NCBI RefSeq assembly: GCF_001296025.1
Contig: NZ_LJHV01000012.1
Span: 1 to 64,000, forward strand
Origin: Porphyrobacter sp. AAP60
GTDB taxonomy: Bacteria > Pseudomonadota > Alphaproteobacteria > Sphingomonadales > Sphingomonadaceae
Direction: 5' to 3'
DNA length: 64,000 nucleotides
The position numbers and the translations under genes are program-made. Positions 1-9,112 of this stretch are shown here, piece after piece; positions within the stretch are counted from its first letter, which is position 1, and every line of letters starts with the position of its first letter. Under the pieces are notes generated by a model, which saw only the letters and a program-made list of their open reading frames with translations, had not been told where the DNA came from and did not search any database.

Positions 1-3
1 GCT

Positions 4-27
4 TGCGCGGGGTTAACCCCCCGCGAC
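4..27 (-). terminator. GC hairpin at the end of the Mla operon
   Basis: A short inverted repeat, GCGGGG and CCCCGC around TTAA, spans the stop codon of the lipoprotein gene. It could end the operon transcript, but the sequence following on the minus strand lies outside the window, so a T-tract cannot be checked. Confidence 0.35.
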
Positions 28-612
28 CCAATCCGCCACTTCGCCCGCCACGGTATTGGCTGCGCGGTTGAGCGCATCGCCCACCGCGCGCGGTTCTGCC
101 ACCACGCCGGTTTCGCGCGCTTCGAAACGGCGGGTGGTCACCCTGCCCGCATCATCGATCCGCACCGCATCGAACCGCACGATCGCCGCCGATTCCGGGG
201 CGATATAGCCCATATCCAGCAGCGTGCCCTGCAACGTTACCGTTGCCAGAGTCACGGTTTCGTCGCCATCAACCACCATCGCCTGCCCACGCGCGCGGAT
301 GGTTTCGCCCAGCAGCTGCCGGAACAGCCGCGCTGGCTTTTCCACCCAGAACGCTTCCTGGAGATAGGCCAGTTCAGTGTCGCTGACAGCCACCGGCACG
401 CGCAGCACATCCAGTTTGGCAGGCGTATCGAGCATCTGCACCGCGATCACCGGCTGGTTGGCTCCGGCAGAGGCCCCCGCCCCCGCAGGCGCGCGCGCAT
501 CAGGGCTGAGCGTCAGCAGGCTTTCGGGCGGCTTGCCGCCGAGACTGATGCAGCCCGTCAGCACCAGTGACAGCGGCAGGGCAAACAGGATCGACCGGTT
601 CAGAATGTTCAT
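13..612 (-). CDS. ABC-type transport auxiliary lipoprotein (Mla/Pqi type)
   Basis: A 199-residue lipoprotein. The first 20 residues are a signal peptide ending in the lipobox L-T-G-C, so Cys21 would be lipidated and the mature protein attached to a membrane facing the periplasm. The rest resembles the ABC-transport auxiliary lipoprotein family (PqiC-like), which works with MCE proteins in phospholipid transport between the membranes. It is the last gene of the mlaE-mlaF-mlaD-lipoprotein operon and starts 12 bases after mlaD. The operon context carries much of the assignment because the family is weakly conserved. Confidence 0.82.
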   Translation of the reverse strand: MNILNRSILFALPLSLVLTGCISLGGKPPESLLTLSPDARAPAGAGASAGANQPVIAVQMLDTPAKLDVLRVPVAVSDTELAYLQEAFWVEKPARLFRQLLGETIRARGQAMVVDGDETVTLATVTLQGTLLDMGYIAPESAAIVRFDAVRIDDAGRVTTRRFEARETGVVAEPRAVGDALNRAANTVAGEVADWVAGG

Positions 613-624
613 GCGATCAGTCCC

Positions 625-1575
625 TTAATTTGGCTTGTAATCGGGCAGCGACGTGCCGCCGACCAGAGCGCCCGCGCCTTCGCTTTCGAGCTTTTCGGTG
701 ATCGAACGCAGCGCCCGGCTGGTAGCGCGCAGATCCTGCAAGGTGGCCTCGGCATTGGGCAGCGTGGTGGTGCGCAATTGCCGCGCTGCAGGACGGGTAT
801 CTTCCAGCGTGGCCGCCAGCGAAGACAGCGCGGAATTGGCCGATTTCAGTGTTTCGCGCAGTTCCTTGGCCAGCGGCTCGCCTTCCTTGGTGAGCACATT
901 GTCGGTGGTCAGTGCCAGCTTTTCGAAAGCATCCAGTGTCTGGTTGAATTCCGTCATGGTGGTGCGGAATTCCTTGAGATTGGCGGTCAGTTCAGGCGCA
1001 GCATCGGCCAACCCGCCGGTCAGGCGGTTGGTGTTGCGCAGAATGCCGGCGATCTCGCCCTGATTTTCGGGGCCGAGAATGGTGTTGAGCTGTTCGGTCA
1101 GCGTTGCCAGCCGTTCCAGCAGCAACGGCGCGTTGGCAACGATTTCGCCAAAGCCGCCGCGCCCCGGCGGTATCACCGGGCGCCCTTCGGGGCAGGCGGT
1201 GGTTTCGCAGGTGATCGCGGGCGCATCCTTGCGCGCGCCGTCCAGCAGGATGGTGGAAACGCCGGTAAAGCTGGCCTGAATGGTCGCCTGCGTGCCGACG
1301 AGGATCGGCACATCGCTTTTCACCTTGATCCGCACCCGCACGAATTCCGGGTTGCCATCGGCCAGCGCGATTTCGGTCACCTGCCCCACCGGCACCCCGG
1401 CAAAGCTGACCTGGCTGCCATTGGCAAGACCCGATACGGACTGGCCGTAGAAGATGTCGAATTCATCCTGCCGGCCTTCGCCCAGCCGGGCGATCCACAC
1501 GATAAATGCCGCCAGCGCAGCCAGCAACACCAGCGTTACCGCACCGACCCACAGATGATTGGCTCTGGTTTCCAT
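625..1575 (-). CDS. mlaD: MlaD family MCE-domain protein
   Basis: A 316-residue periplasmic substrate-binding subunit of a phospholipid transporter. One N-terminal membrane anchor (about residues 8-28) is followed by an MCE domain (about 39-120) with the typical stretch containing VSFAGVPVGQV. The remainder is a long helical region, as in proteins that form a lipid-conducting channel, with a Pro/Gly-rich tail. It is longer than E. coli MlaD (about 180 residues) and nearer to the alphaproteobacterial and plant TGD2-like forms. It sits between the ATPase and lipoprotein genes. Confidence 0.9.
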   Translation of the reverse strand: METRANHLWVGAVTLVLLAALAAFIVWIARLGEGRQDEFDIFYGQSVSGLANGSQVSFAGVPVGQVTEIALADGNPEFVRVRIKVKSDVPILVGTQATIQASFTGVSTILLDGARKDAPAITCETTACPEGRPVIPPGRGGFGEIVANAPLLLERLATLTEQLNTILGPENQGEIAGILRNTNRLTGGLADAAPELTANLKEFRTTMTEFNQTLDAFEKLALTTDNVLTKEGEPLAKELRETLKSANSALSSLAATLEDTRPAARQLRTTTLPNAEATLQDLRATSRALRSITEKLESEGAGALVGGTSLPDYKPN

Positions 1576-1625
1576 GTGCGTTCCCTATGCCGCCTGCCGG
1601 GCGTGCGTGTCCAACATTCTATTGA

Positions 1626-2432
1626 TCATTCTGCTGCCCTCAGATGCGATGCCTGGGCGGCGCGCCCGCGCGGGCCGTTGAAATATTCCTCGATCCACGG
1701 ATGCCCGGTATCGATCAGTTCGGGGATCGTGCCGACCGCGATGATCTTCTTCTCGGCGATCACCGCCACCCGGTCGCATATTTCGTACAGCGTATCGAGA
1801 TCGTGGGTGATCAGGAACACGGTAAGGCCCAGCGTTTCCTTCAATTCGCGCGTCAGCCGGTCGAACTTCGCCGCGCCGATGGGATCGAGCCCGGCGGTGG
1901 GTTCATCCAGAAACAGCAATTCAGGGTCCAGCGCCAATGCGCGGGCAAGACCGGCACGTTTCTTCATCCCGCCCGACAGTTCGGAAGGGTATTTGGCCAC
2001 CGCACTATCAGGCAGGCCGCTCAGGATCACCTTGTAGCGCGCAATTTCGCGCCGCAGCGTGGGATCGAGATCGGGATAGAATTTCCGCAGCGGCACTTCG
2101 ACATTTTCGCCCACGGTCAGTGTCGAAAACAATGCCCCGCCCTGAAACATCACGCCCCAGCGACTGCGCACGCCGAATTGGGTATCCGGATCGGCATCGG
2201 TCAGGGTCTTGCCCAGCACATCGATCTTTCCAGCCGCGGGCTGCTGAAGCCCGATGATCGAGCGCATCAGCACCGATTTTCCGCTGCCCGATCCGCCGAC
2301 AACACCCAAAATCTCGCCGCGGTTGACCGTCAGATCCAGCCCCTCATGCACCGCGAAATCGCCAAAGCGGTTGACCAGCCCTTCCACCACAATCGGCCGC
2401 GCTTCATCATCCCGGTGGTTATTGACCCGCAT
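1626..2432 (-). CDS. mlaF: Mla ABC transporter ATP-binding protein
   Basis: A 268-residue ABC ATPase that would power phospholipid transport by the MlaE permease. Walker A is GGSGSGKS (residues 46-53), the signature is LSGGMKKR, Walker B is LLFLDEPTAGLDP and the switch His is in LITHD. It starts 3 bases after the permease stop, so the two are probably translationally coupled. GGMKKR instead of GGQ is typical of the MlaF/TGD3 group and supports this over a generic ABC ATPase. Confidence 0.92.
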   Translation of the reverse strand: MRVNNHRDDEARPIVVEGLVNRFGDFAVHEGLDLTVNRGEILGVVGGSGSGKSVLMRSIIGLQQPAAGKIDVLGKTLTDADPDTQFGVRSRWGVMFQGGALFSTLTVGENVEVPLRKFYPDLDPTLRREIARYKVILSGLPDSAVAKYPSELSGGMKKRAGLARALALDPELLFLDEPTAGLDPIGAAKFDRLTRELKETLGLTVFLITHDLDTLYEICDRVAVIAEKKIIAVGTIPELIDTGHPWIEEYFNGPRGRAAQASHLRAAE

Positions 2433-2435
2433 CGC

Positions 2436-3560
2436 TCAACCCCATCCGATTTCGGTGAAGAACACAGCGAAGAAGGCATCGAGCACGATCACCGCAAAGA
2501 TCGCCGAAACCACCGCCATCGTCGTGCGGCGGCCGACTTCTTCGGAATTGTCGCGCACCTGCAGACCGTGATAGCAGCCCGCCAGCCCCACGATCAGGCC
2601 GAACACCGGCGCCTTGATCAATCCGACCCACAGATCGTGTTGCGGCACCACATCGTGGATGCGATCGAGGAATGTCCAGAACGGGATGCCCAGCGTAAGA
2701 TCGCCCACCACCGCGCCGCCGACAATCGCCACGATCGAGGCATAGAAGCCCAGCAGCAGCATCATGAAGGTGGCCGCCATGATGCGCGGGATCACCAGCA
2801 CCTCGATCGGGGAGATGCCGATGGTGCGCATCGCATCGATTTCCTCGGTCAGCTTCATTGTGCCGAGCTGCGCGGCAAAGGCGCTGCCGGATCGGCCCGC
2901 CACCATGATCGCAGTCATCAGCACGCCCAGTTCGCGCAGGGTGATGCGCCCGACAAGGTTCACTGTCAGAGCCTCGGCACCGAACTGTTCCAGCTGCACC
3001 GATCCCTGTTGGGCAATCACGATCCCGATGAGAAAGCTCATCAACCCGATGATCGGCAGGGCCGAAACGCCCACCAGTTCCATCTGGTGCACCAGCGCCT
3101 TGACCGGAAAGCGGGTGGGGTGGCGCAGCAGGCTGGCCGCGCCGAGAATGATCTGGCCGAAAAACCCGACCACACCATAAATGCCGGAGCGCGCGCCGTA
3201 GATTTTCTCGCCGATCGCAATCGGCACCCGTTCCCATGCGGGTGGGCGCGGGGGGCGGATATCGCCGCCGCCGTCAATCCCGCGCACGGAATCGAGCAGC
3301 CGGTCTGCCGCATCATTGGCGCCGCTGATGTCGGAATTGTGTTCGCGCGCCAGGCGGCACACCACCCACGCGCCGACCGTGTCGATATCGTCAACCTCGG
3401 CAAGGTCGATGACCCGGATCGGCCCGTCCAGCCGCCGCAGTTCCTTCTCGACCGGGGCAATCCCGGCGAGCGTCAATTGCCCGGACAGCACCAGACGGTT
3501 GCCGTTCGCCGCCGCGTCACCGTCAGCATTTTCCAACCTGAATTGCACGGCATCCTGCAT
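2436..3560 (-). CDS. mlaE: MlaE family permease with fused N-terminal STAS domain
   Basis: A 374-residue inner-membrane permease. Residues 1 to about 90 form a STAS domain like MlaB, and the rest is an MlaE permease domain with about five membrane segments and the conserved segment EIDAMRTIGISP that contacts the ATPase. In E. coli, MlaB is separate; here one polypeptide carries both functions. I chose the ATG at 3560 (MQDAVQF) over an upstream ATG at 3632, because the extra residues lack family similarity and would overlap the valS side. It is the first gene of the operon and divergent from valS. Confidence 0.9.
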   Translation of the reverse strand: MQDAVQFRLENADGDAAANGNRLVLSGQLTLAGIAPVEKELRRLDGPIRVIDLAEVDDIDTVGAWVVCRLAREHNSDISGANDAADRLLDSVRGIDGGGDIRPPRPPAWERVPIAIGEKIYGARSGIYGVVGFFGQIILGAASLLRHPTRFPVKALVHQMELVGVSALPIIGLMSFLIGIVIAQQGSVQLEQFGAEALTVNLVGRITLRELGVLMTAIMVAGRSGSAFAAQLGTMKLTEEIDAMRTIGISPIEVLVIPRIMAATFMMLLLGFYASIVAIVGGAVVGDLTLGIPFWTFLDRIHDVVPQHDLWVGLIKAPVFGLIVGLAGCYHGLQVRDNSEEVGRRTTMAVVSAIFAVIVLDAFFAVFFTEIGWG

Positions 3561-3670
3561 AGGGAACCGGCTATGGGCAGATTTTTGGCAGCGGGCAAGG
3601 CCCTCGCGGCAGTCTGCGCGCTTGTCCATCATTGCATCGCAACATAGGTTGCGGCATGGCGCGAGGCATT

Positions 3671-6481
3671 ATGACCGACACATCCGCCGCCGCTCTGGCC
3701 ACCACTTTCGACCCCTCCGAAATCGAAGCGCGCTGGTATGCGCACTGGGAGGCCAATGGCCTGTTCCGGCCGGAACGGCCCGACGCGGAAGCCTTCACCA
3801 TCGTCAACCCGCCGCCGAACGTGACGGGCAGCCTGCATATCGGCCACGCGCTCGATAACACCTTGCAGGACGTGGTGGTCCGTTATGAACGCCTGCGCGG
3901 CAAGGATGCGCTGTGGGTGGTCGGCACCGATCACGCCGGGATCGCCACACAGATGGTGGTGGAACGCCAGCTTGAGGCGCAGCAGGACAAGCGCACCAAT
4001 TATTCGCGCGAGGATTTCGTCGCCAAGGTGTGGGATTGGAAAGCCGAATCCGGCGGCACCATCACCAACCAGCTGCGCCGTCTGGGCTGCTCGATGGACT
4101 GGAGCCGCGAACAGTTCACCATGGACCCGCACTTTACCAAGGCGGTGATCAAGACCTTCGTCGACCTGTACAACGACGGGTTGATCTATCGTGACAAGCG
4201 GCTGGTGAACTGGGACCCGAAGCTGAAGACCGCGATTTCCGATCTCGAGGTGGAAACGCAGACGATTGCGGGCAGTTTCTGGCACCTGCGCTACCCGTTG
4301 GCGGACGGCGCGACCCTGCCCGATGGCCGCGACTATCTCGAGGTCGCCACCACCCGCCCCGAAACGATGCTGGCCGATATGGCCGTGGCGGTGAACCCGG
4401 CGGACGAACGCTATGCCAGCGTCATCGGCAAGCACGTGATCCTGCCGCTGACCGGCCGCCGCATTCCGGTGATCGCGGACGAACACGCCGATCCCGAACT
4501 GGGTTCTGGCTGCGTGAAGATCACGCCGGGGCACGATTTCAACGACTTCGAAGTGGGCAAACGCGCCGGCTTTGCTGCGGGCGAAATGCTCAACATGCTC
4601 GATGCCGAGGCGAACGTCTGCCAGACGGCGGACGGGCTGGTGCCGGAGGAATTCCTCGGCCTGCACCGCTTCAAGCGTGACGGGGAGGACGGCGCACGCG
4701 AGTTGGTGGTTGCGCGGATGAAGGAACAGGGCTTCCTCATCCCCCACATCACCAAGAACAAGGATGGCGAGGAAGTGGCGCACGACGCCGAACCCCGCCA
4801 GATCGCCACCCCCTTCGGCGACCGCGGCGGCGTGGTGATCGAACCGTGGCTGACCGACCAGTGGTATGTGAACGCAGCGGAACTGGCGAAGAAGCCGATT
4901 GAAGCCGTGCGTTCCGGCGAAATCGGGATCGTGCCCAAGACGTGGGAGAAGACCTTCTTCAACTGGATGGAGAACATCCAGCCGTGGTGCGTGTCGCGCC
5001 AATTGTGGTGGGGGCACCGGATCCCGGCTTGGTTTGCCGATGACGGTCGTTGCTTTGTAGCTGAAGATGAAGCCGCAGCGCAGGCGCTCGCCGGTGAGAG
5101 CGTTAAGCTGACGCAGGACGAAGACGTGCTCGACACGTGGTTCTCTTCCGCGCTTTGGCCCTTCGCCACGCTCGGTTGGCCGGACACCCAACCTCCGTTC
5201 GCCTCTAGCGAAGTCGAGAGGCCGGGCACAGGTGTCTCGACTACGCTCGACACGAACGGGAACCTGCTGAACAAACACTTCCCCAACAGCCTGCTCATCT
5301 CCGGCTTTGATATCCTGTTCTTCTGGGATGCGCGGATGATGATGATGGGATATTACAACATGGGGCAAAAGCCCTGGGATACGCTCTATCTCCACGGGCT
5401 TGTGCGTGCGGCTGACGGCGCGAAAATGTCGAAGTCCAAGGGCAATGTCGTCGATCCGCTCGGCCTGATCGACCAGTACGGCGCGGACGCGCTGCGCTTC
5501 TTCATGGCGGCAATGGAAAGCCAGGGCCGCGACATCAAGATGGATGAGAAGCGGGTCGAGGGATACCGCAACTTCGCCACCAAGCTGTGGAACGCGGCGC
5601 GCTTCTGCCAGTCCAATGGCATTGGTGCTTCAAGCACCATCAAGGCCCCGTCGGCGCGCCTCGCCGCCAATCAGTGGATCATCGGCGAAGTCCAGCAATG
5701 CGTTGCTGAGATCGAAAAAGCGATGGCCGATCTGCGCTTCGATGCGGCGGCCAACGCGATTTACCAGTTCACGTGGAGCAAATTCTGCGACTGGTATCTG
5801 GAACTGATCAAGCCGGTCTTCGCTGGCGATGCCGACAGCCCGCCCGCCGTCGAAACCCGCGCGGTTGCCGGTTGGGCGCTCGACCAGATTCTCGTGATGC
5901 TGCACCCCTTCATGCCCTTCATCACCGAAGAGCTGTGGCACAAGCTGGGTGAGCGACCCTACGAGCTGATCCTTGCCCAGTGGCCCGCGCCCGAAGCGGA
6001 AGTTTCCAAGGAAGCGACCGACGCCATCGACTGGGTGATCGAGCTGACCACCAACACCCGCAGCGCCAAGAATGAACTCGGCATTCCGCCGGGTGCCAAG
6101 CTGGCGGCTTACCTTGCTGCGCCCTCGGACGTGGCGACCCGCACCATCGAACGCAGCAGCGCCGCGATCGAACGCCTTGCGCGCCTGACCCCTGTCACCA
6201 TCGGCGAAGCGCCCGCTGGCCCGGCGATGCAGGTGATCGCTGGCGGCGATGTATTCGTGATCCCGCTCGAAGGGATCATCGACATCGCGGCCGAAAAGAC
6301 CCGGCTGGAAAAGGCGCTGGCGGCTTCGGAGAAGGAAGCCAAATCGCTGGGCGGTCGCCTGTCGAACCCCGCCTTTGCCGAAAAGGCGAAGCCCGAAGCG
6401 GTCGAAAAAGCCCGCGCCGATCTGGCGCACCATCAGGGTGAGGTAGAGCGGTTGACAGCGGCACTGGCGCGGCTGGGGTGA
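3671..6481 (+). CDS. valS: valyl-tRNA synthetase
   Basis: A 936-residue class I synthetase that attaches valine to tRNA-Val in the cytoplasm. HIGH is at residues 56-59, KMSKS at about residue 585, a CP1 editing domain lies between, and a C-terminal coiled-coil arm starts at about residue 870. The ATG at 3671 follows GCGAGG and gives the family N-terminus, unlike the ATG at 3632. About 20-25 residues before the conserved FDILFFW segment look inserted relative to the usual GWPE...YYPT spacing. The DNA there is an imperfect palindrome with CGAACGG ends. queE follows after one base. Confidence 0.95.
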   Translation: MTDTSAAALATTFDPSEIEARWYAHWEANGLFRPERPDAEAFTIVNPPPNVTGSLHIGHALDNTLQDVVVRYERLRGKDALWVVGTDHAGIATQMVVERQLEAQQDKRTNYSREDFVAKVWDWKAESGGTITNQLRRLGCSMDWSREQFTMDPHFTKAVIKTFVDLYNDGLIYRDKRLVNWDPKLKTAISDLEVETQTIAGSFWHLRYPLADGATLPDGRDYLEVATTRPETMLADMAVAVNPADERYASVIGKHVILPLTGRRIPVIADEHADPELGSGCVKITPGHDFNDFEVGKRAGFAAGEMLNMLDAEANVCQTADGLVPEEFLGLHRFKRDGEDGARELVVARMKEQGFLIPHITKNKDGEEVAHDAEPRQIATPFGDRGGVVIEPWLTDQWYVNAAELAKKPIEAVRSGEIGIVPKTWEKTFFNWMENIQPWCVSRQLWWGHRIPAWFADDGRCFVAEDEAAAQALAGESVKLTQDEDVLDTWFSSALWPFATLGWPDTQPPFASSEVERPGTGVSTTLDTNGNLLNKHFPNSLLISGFDILFFWDARMMMMGYYNMGQKPWDTLYLHGLVRAADGAKMSKSKGNVVDPLGLIDQYGADALRFFMAAMESQGRDIKMDEKRVEGYRNFATKLWNAARFCQSNGIGASSTIKAPSARLAANQWIIGEVQQCVAEIEKAMADLRFDAAANAIYQFTWSKFCDWYLELIKPVFAGDADSPPAVETRAVAGWALDQILVMLHPFMPFITEELWHKLGERPYELILAQWPAPEAEVSKEATDAIDWVIELTTNTRSAKNELGIPPGAKLAAYLAAPSDVATRTIERSSAAIERLARLTPVTIGEAPAGPAMQVIAGGDVFVIPLEGIIDIAAEKTRLEKALAASEKEAKSLGGRLSNPAFAEKAKPEAVEKARADLAHHQGEVERLTAALARLG
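5195..5259. repeat. REP-like palindrome inside valS
   Basis: A 65-base imperfect inverted repeat. The left arm runs from CCGTTCG to AGCGAAGTCGAGA and the right arm reads CTCGACTACGCTCGACACG followed by AACGG. The reverse complement of the right arm matches the left at about 20 of 26 positions. This layout matches palindromic elements that I recall as frequent between genes in sphingomonads. Here it is translated within the valS reading frame without breaking it. Confidence 0.65.
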
Positions 6482-6482
6482 G

Positions 6483-7217
6483 GTGAACCTCACCCTCGCC
6501 ACCGACGACACCGGCGGGCCGGAAATCTTTGCCAGCCTGCAGGGCGAAGGGCCGAGCCAGGGCGTGCCGGTTGCCTTCGTGCGGCTTTCGCGTTGCAACC
6601 TCGCCTGCGTGTGGTGCGACACGGCCTATACGTGGCATTTCGAGGGCGACAACCGGCCCCACCGCGACGGCACCACCTTTGAACGCCGCGCCAATCAGGT
6701 GACGCTCTCGCCTGCCGAAACCGCGACACGGATCGCGGCGCTGGGCCAGAACCGGCTCGTTATCACCGGGGGCGAGCCGCTGTTGCAGGCAGGCGCGCTG
6801 GCCGAGATGCTGGCGCATCTGCCCGATATGTCGGTCGAGATCGAAACCAATGGCACGGTCGCCCCGCCCGCGCGTCTGGATATCCGGGTGGATCAGTACA
6901 ATGTCAGCCCCAAGCTGGCGCATTCGGGCAACCCGGCCGATCTGGCGCTGATCCCGGAACGGCTGGACGCATGGGCAACAGATCCGCGCGCGTTCCTCAA
7001 ATTCGTGATCGCCGCGCCCGAAGATGTGGCGGAGGTGCTGGAACTCCAGCGCCGTTATCGCTTCCGGCCCGAGCGCGTTTTTCTGATGGCTGAAGGCACC
7101 AGCACAGCAGCCCAGCGCGAACGGCAGGCGTGGCTATCAGACCTGTGCCTGCAGCATGGTTTCCGCATGAGCGACCGGCTGCATATCCATCTGTATGGGG
7201 ATACCAGAGGAACATAG
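6483..7217 (+). CDS. queE: 7-carboxy-7-deazaguanine synthase
   Basis: A 244-residue radical SAM enzyme that converts 6-carboxytetrahydropterin to 7-carboxy-7-deazaguanine in queuosine and preQ0 biosynthesis. The cluster-binding motif is CNLACVWC (C-x3-C-x2-C), preceded by the family signature EIFASLQGEGPSQG, and TGGEPLLQ is the SAM-binding segment. The start is a GTG one base after the valS stop, which implies coupled translation. No other queuosine gene is nearby. Confidence 0.93.
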   Translation: MNLTLATDDTGGPEIFASLQGEGPSQGVPVAFVRLSRCNLACVWCDTAYTWHFEGDNRPHRDGTTFERRANQVTLSPAETATRIAALGQNRLVITGGEPLLQAGALAEMLAHLPDMSVEIETNGTVAPPARLDIRVDQYNVSPKLAHSGNPADLALIPERLDAWATDPRAFLKFVIAAPEDVAEVLELQRRYRFRPERVFLMAEGTSTAAQRERQAWLSDLCLQHGFRMSDRLHIHLYGDTRGT

Positions 7218-7222
7218 TCGTT

Positions 7223-7322
7223 CGTCATTGCGAGGAGCGAAGCGACGCGGCAATCCATGGACCTTTGGCCCATGCCACACGCTTCGTTCATGGATTGCTT
7301 CGCCTTACGGCTCGCAATGACG
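7223..7322. repeat. CGTCATTGCGAG-type intergenic palindromic repeat
   Basis: A 100-base inverted repeat fills the space between the convergent genes queE and the HerA-like ATPase. The outer arms are CGTCATTGCGAG (7223-7234) and its exact complement (7311-7322). Inner arms CGGCAATCCATG and CATGGATTGCTTCG pair again. This kind of element occurs in many copies in alphaproteobacterial genomes. It may fold into a long hairpin and serve as a two-way transcription end. Confidence 0.8.
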
Positions 7323-7329
7323 AAGTTAT

Positions 7330-9024
7330 TTAACCTTGCGATCTCCAGCGCATGATCACGCGGTCGACCAGTTCTTCCTCGCCGCCGTCCTGGTTCCACA
7401 ATTCGGCAAAGCTCGGATCTTCCGAGGCCGGACGCTTGTGTTCTTCCAGCGCGTCGAAGGTCACGCGGATCGGGATTGCCACACCCTCGCCGCAGATGAT
7501 GCATTCGCGGTTGCGCAGCGCCGGGATCGAATCGAGGAACCCGCGCGCGCCTTCGGGCATGGCGGCTTTCACGAAGGCCTGGTCGCGGTCGTTGTTCAAA
7601 CGCATCGAGATGATCGTGCCGCACTGCGACAGCACGCCTTCGGCAAGATCGGACGGGCGCTGGGTGATCAGGCCGAGGCTGATGCCGTATTTGCGGCCTT
7701 CCTTGGCGATGCGCGACAGGATCTTGCCGACCGATGATCCATCGGCGTTCTTCTCGTTCGGCACGTAGCGGTGCGCTTCTTCGCATACCAGCAGCACCGG
7801 GCGGTTCTTTTCCTCGCGCCCCCAGATGGCAAAATCGAACACCAGGCGCGAAAGCACCGCCACCACGGTGGAGGTGATGTCCGATGGCACGCCCGACACG
7901 TCGATGATCGAGATCGGTTTGCCGTTGCCGGGCATGCGGAACACCTTGCCGATGAAGTCGGCCATGGTGTCGCCCACCAGCATGCCGGAGAACATGAACT
8001 GGTAACGCGGATCGGCCTTGATCTCGTCCAGCTTGCCCTTGATCCGCATAAACGGCGCAGACGAGGTCGCCTTGTCGAGCTTGCCCATTTCATCCTGCAG
8101 GATGTTGCCGAAATCGGACAGCAGATAGGGGATCGGCGAATCCACCGTGATCTTGCCCATCGTCTGCGCCAGCCGGTTCTTCGACCGCGCGCCCAGCAGG
8201 CACTTGGCGAGAATATCGGCATCGACCTGCCGTTCGTTGCCGCTGCTCGACAGCAGGACTTCGCAGTGCTCCTCGAAGTTCATCAGCCAATAGGGCATCT
8301 GCAGGTTGGAAACGTCGAGGATCTGCCCGGTGGTGCGGAAGGCCGCAGAATATTCGCCGTGCGGATCGATCATCACGATGTGACCCTTGGGCGCGGCTTC
8401 ACAGATGCGGTGCAGGATCAGCGCGGCGCTGGTCGATTTGCCGGTGCCGGTCGATCCCAGCAGCGCAAAGTGCTTGCCCAGCATCGCATCGATATACAGG
8501 CCGGCGCGGATATCCTTGGTAGGGAAGACTTTGCCGATGGTGATGCTGGCGCGGCCATCGCTGGCGTAAATCTGTTCCAGATCGCGGGTGGTGGAAGGAT
8601 AGATCATCGCACCGGGGACGGGATAGCGCGTCACCCCGCGCTTGAACCCGTGGATGCGGCCGGTCAGCTTTTCTTCGGCCCCTTCGCCAAGGAAGTCGAT
8701 GTGGGCAATGATCCCGCCATCGGTGCGGCGATCCTTGCGCTGATCACGCACGTTGGCGAGCAGCCAGGCATCGCCGACGCGAATCTTGATCTGGCTGCCA
8801 ACCTGCCCGGCCATTGCGACCGAGGGATCGGCATCAGCCATGCATTCGTTGATGCGCTGCAGATCCAGCGCGATTTGCGATCCGGAACCGGAAATCTCCA
8901 GCACCACACCGATCGGCAACCGCGCATTATCCTGGCCGCCCGCCACGGCTGCGGCGAATTCTTCCTCGCCTGCCGGATTGGGGCCGGTGAAGCGTTGGAA
9001 ATCCTGCCTCGGTTGATCGGTCAT
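7330..9024 (-). CDS. HerA-type DUF87 ATPase
   Basis: A 564-residue ATPase of the HerA/FtsK superfamily. The N-terminal part resembles a HerA barrel domain. Walker A is GSTGTGKST (about residue 195), and a Walker-B-like LLVCEEAHRY precedes the LITQRPSDL segment typical of HerA. These proteins form hexamers that pump DNA, usually with a NurA nuclease, but no nuclease gene is adjacent. The ATG at 9024 (MTDQPRQ) is preferred over the upstream in-frame codon at 9060. It appears to be a single-gene unit. Its cellular job here is unknown. Confidence 0.85.
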   Translation of the reverse strand: MTDQPRQDFQRFTGPNPAGEEEFAAAVAGGQDNARLPIGVVLEISGSGSQIALDLQRINECMADADPSVAMAGQVGSQIKIRVGDAWLLANVRDQRKDRRTDGGIIAHIDFLGEGAEEKLTGRIHGFKRGVTRYPVPGAMIYPSTTRDLEQIYASDGRASITIGKVFPTKDIRAGLYIDAMLGKHFALLGSTGTGKSTSAALILHRICEAAPKGHIVMIDPHGEYSAAFRTTGQILDVSNLQMPYWLMNFEEHCEVLLSSSGNERQVDADILAKCLLGARSKNRLAQTMGKITVDSPIPYLLSDFGNILQDEMGKLDKATSSAPFMRIKGKLDEIKADPRYQFMFSGMLVGDTMADFIGKVFRMPGNGKPISIIDVSGVPSDITSTVVAVLSRLVFDFAIWGREEKNRPVLLVCEEAHRYVPNEKNADGSSVGKILSRIAKEGRKYGISLGLITQRPSDLAEGVLSQCGTIISMRLNNDRDQAFVKAAMPEGARGFLDSIPALRNRECIICGEGVAIPIRVTFDALEEHKRPASEDPSFAELWNQDGGEEELVDRVIMRWRSQG

Positions 9025-9112
9025 TTGCGCCTTTCCCTGCGCCGGATTGCTTTGGCACACGGGATAGGGAGATTTAGGTTAAGATCGGGTCAACAGCGCT
9101 GATCACCGCTGC

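Noticed and set aside
1644-3647. A 667-codon plus-strand frame across mlaF and mlaE
   Set aside because: Opposite to conserved Mla genes with intact motifs; His/Gln-rich translation is a shadow effect.
3629-5395. A long minus-strand frame within valS
   Set aside because: Antisense to a conserved enzyme; its only interesting part, an Arg/Asp-rich stretch, comes from the repeat at 5195.
7330-9024. HerA-based antiphage defence system
   Set aside because: No Sir2, NurA or other effector gene is adjacent, and the neighbours are housekeeping genes.
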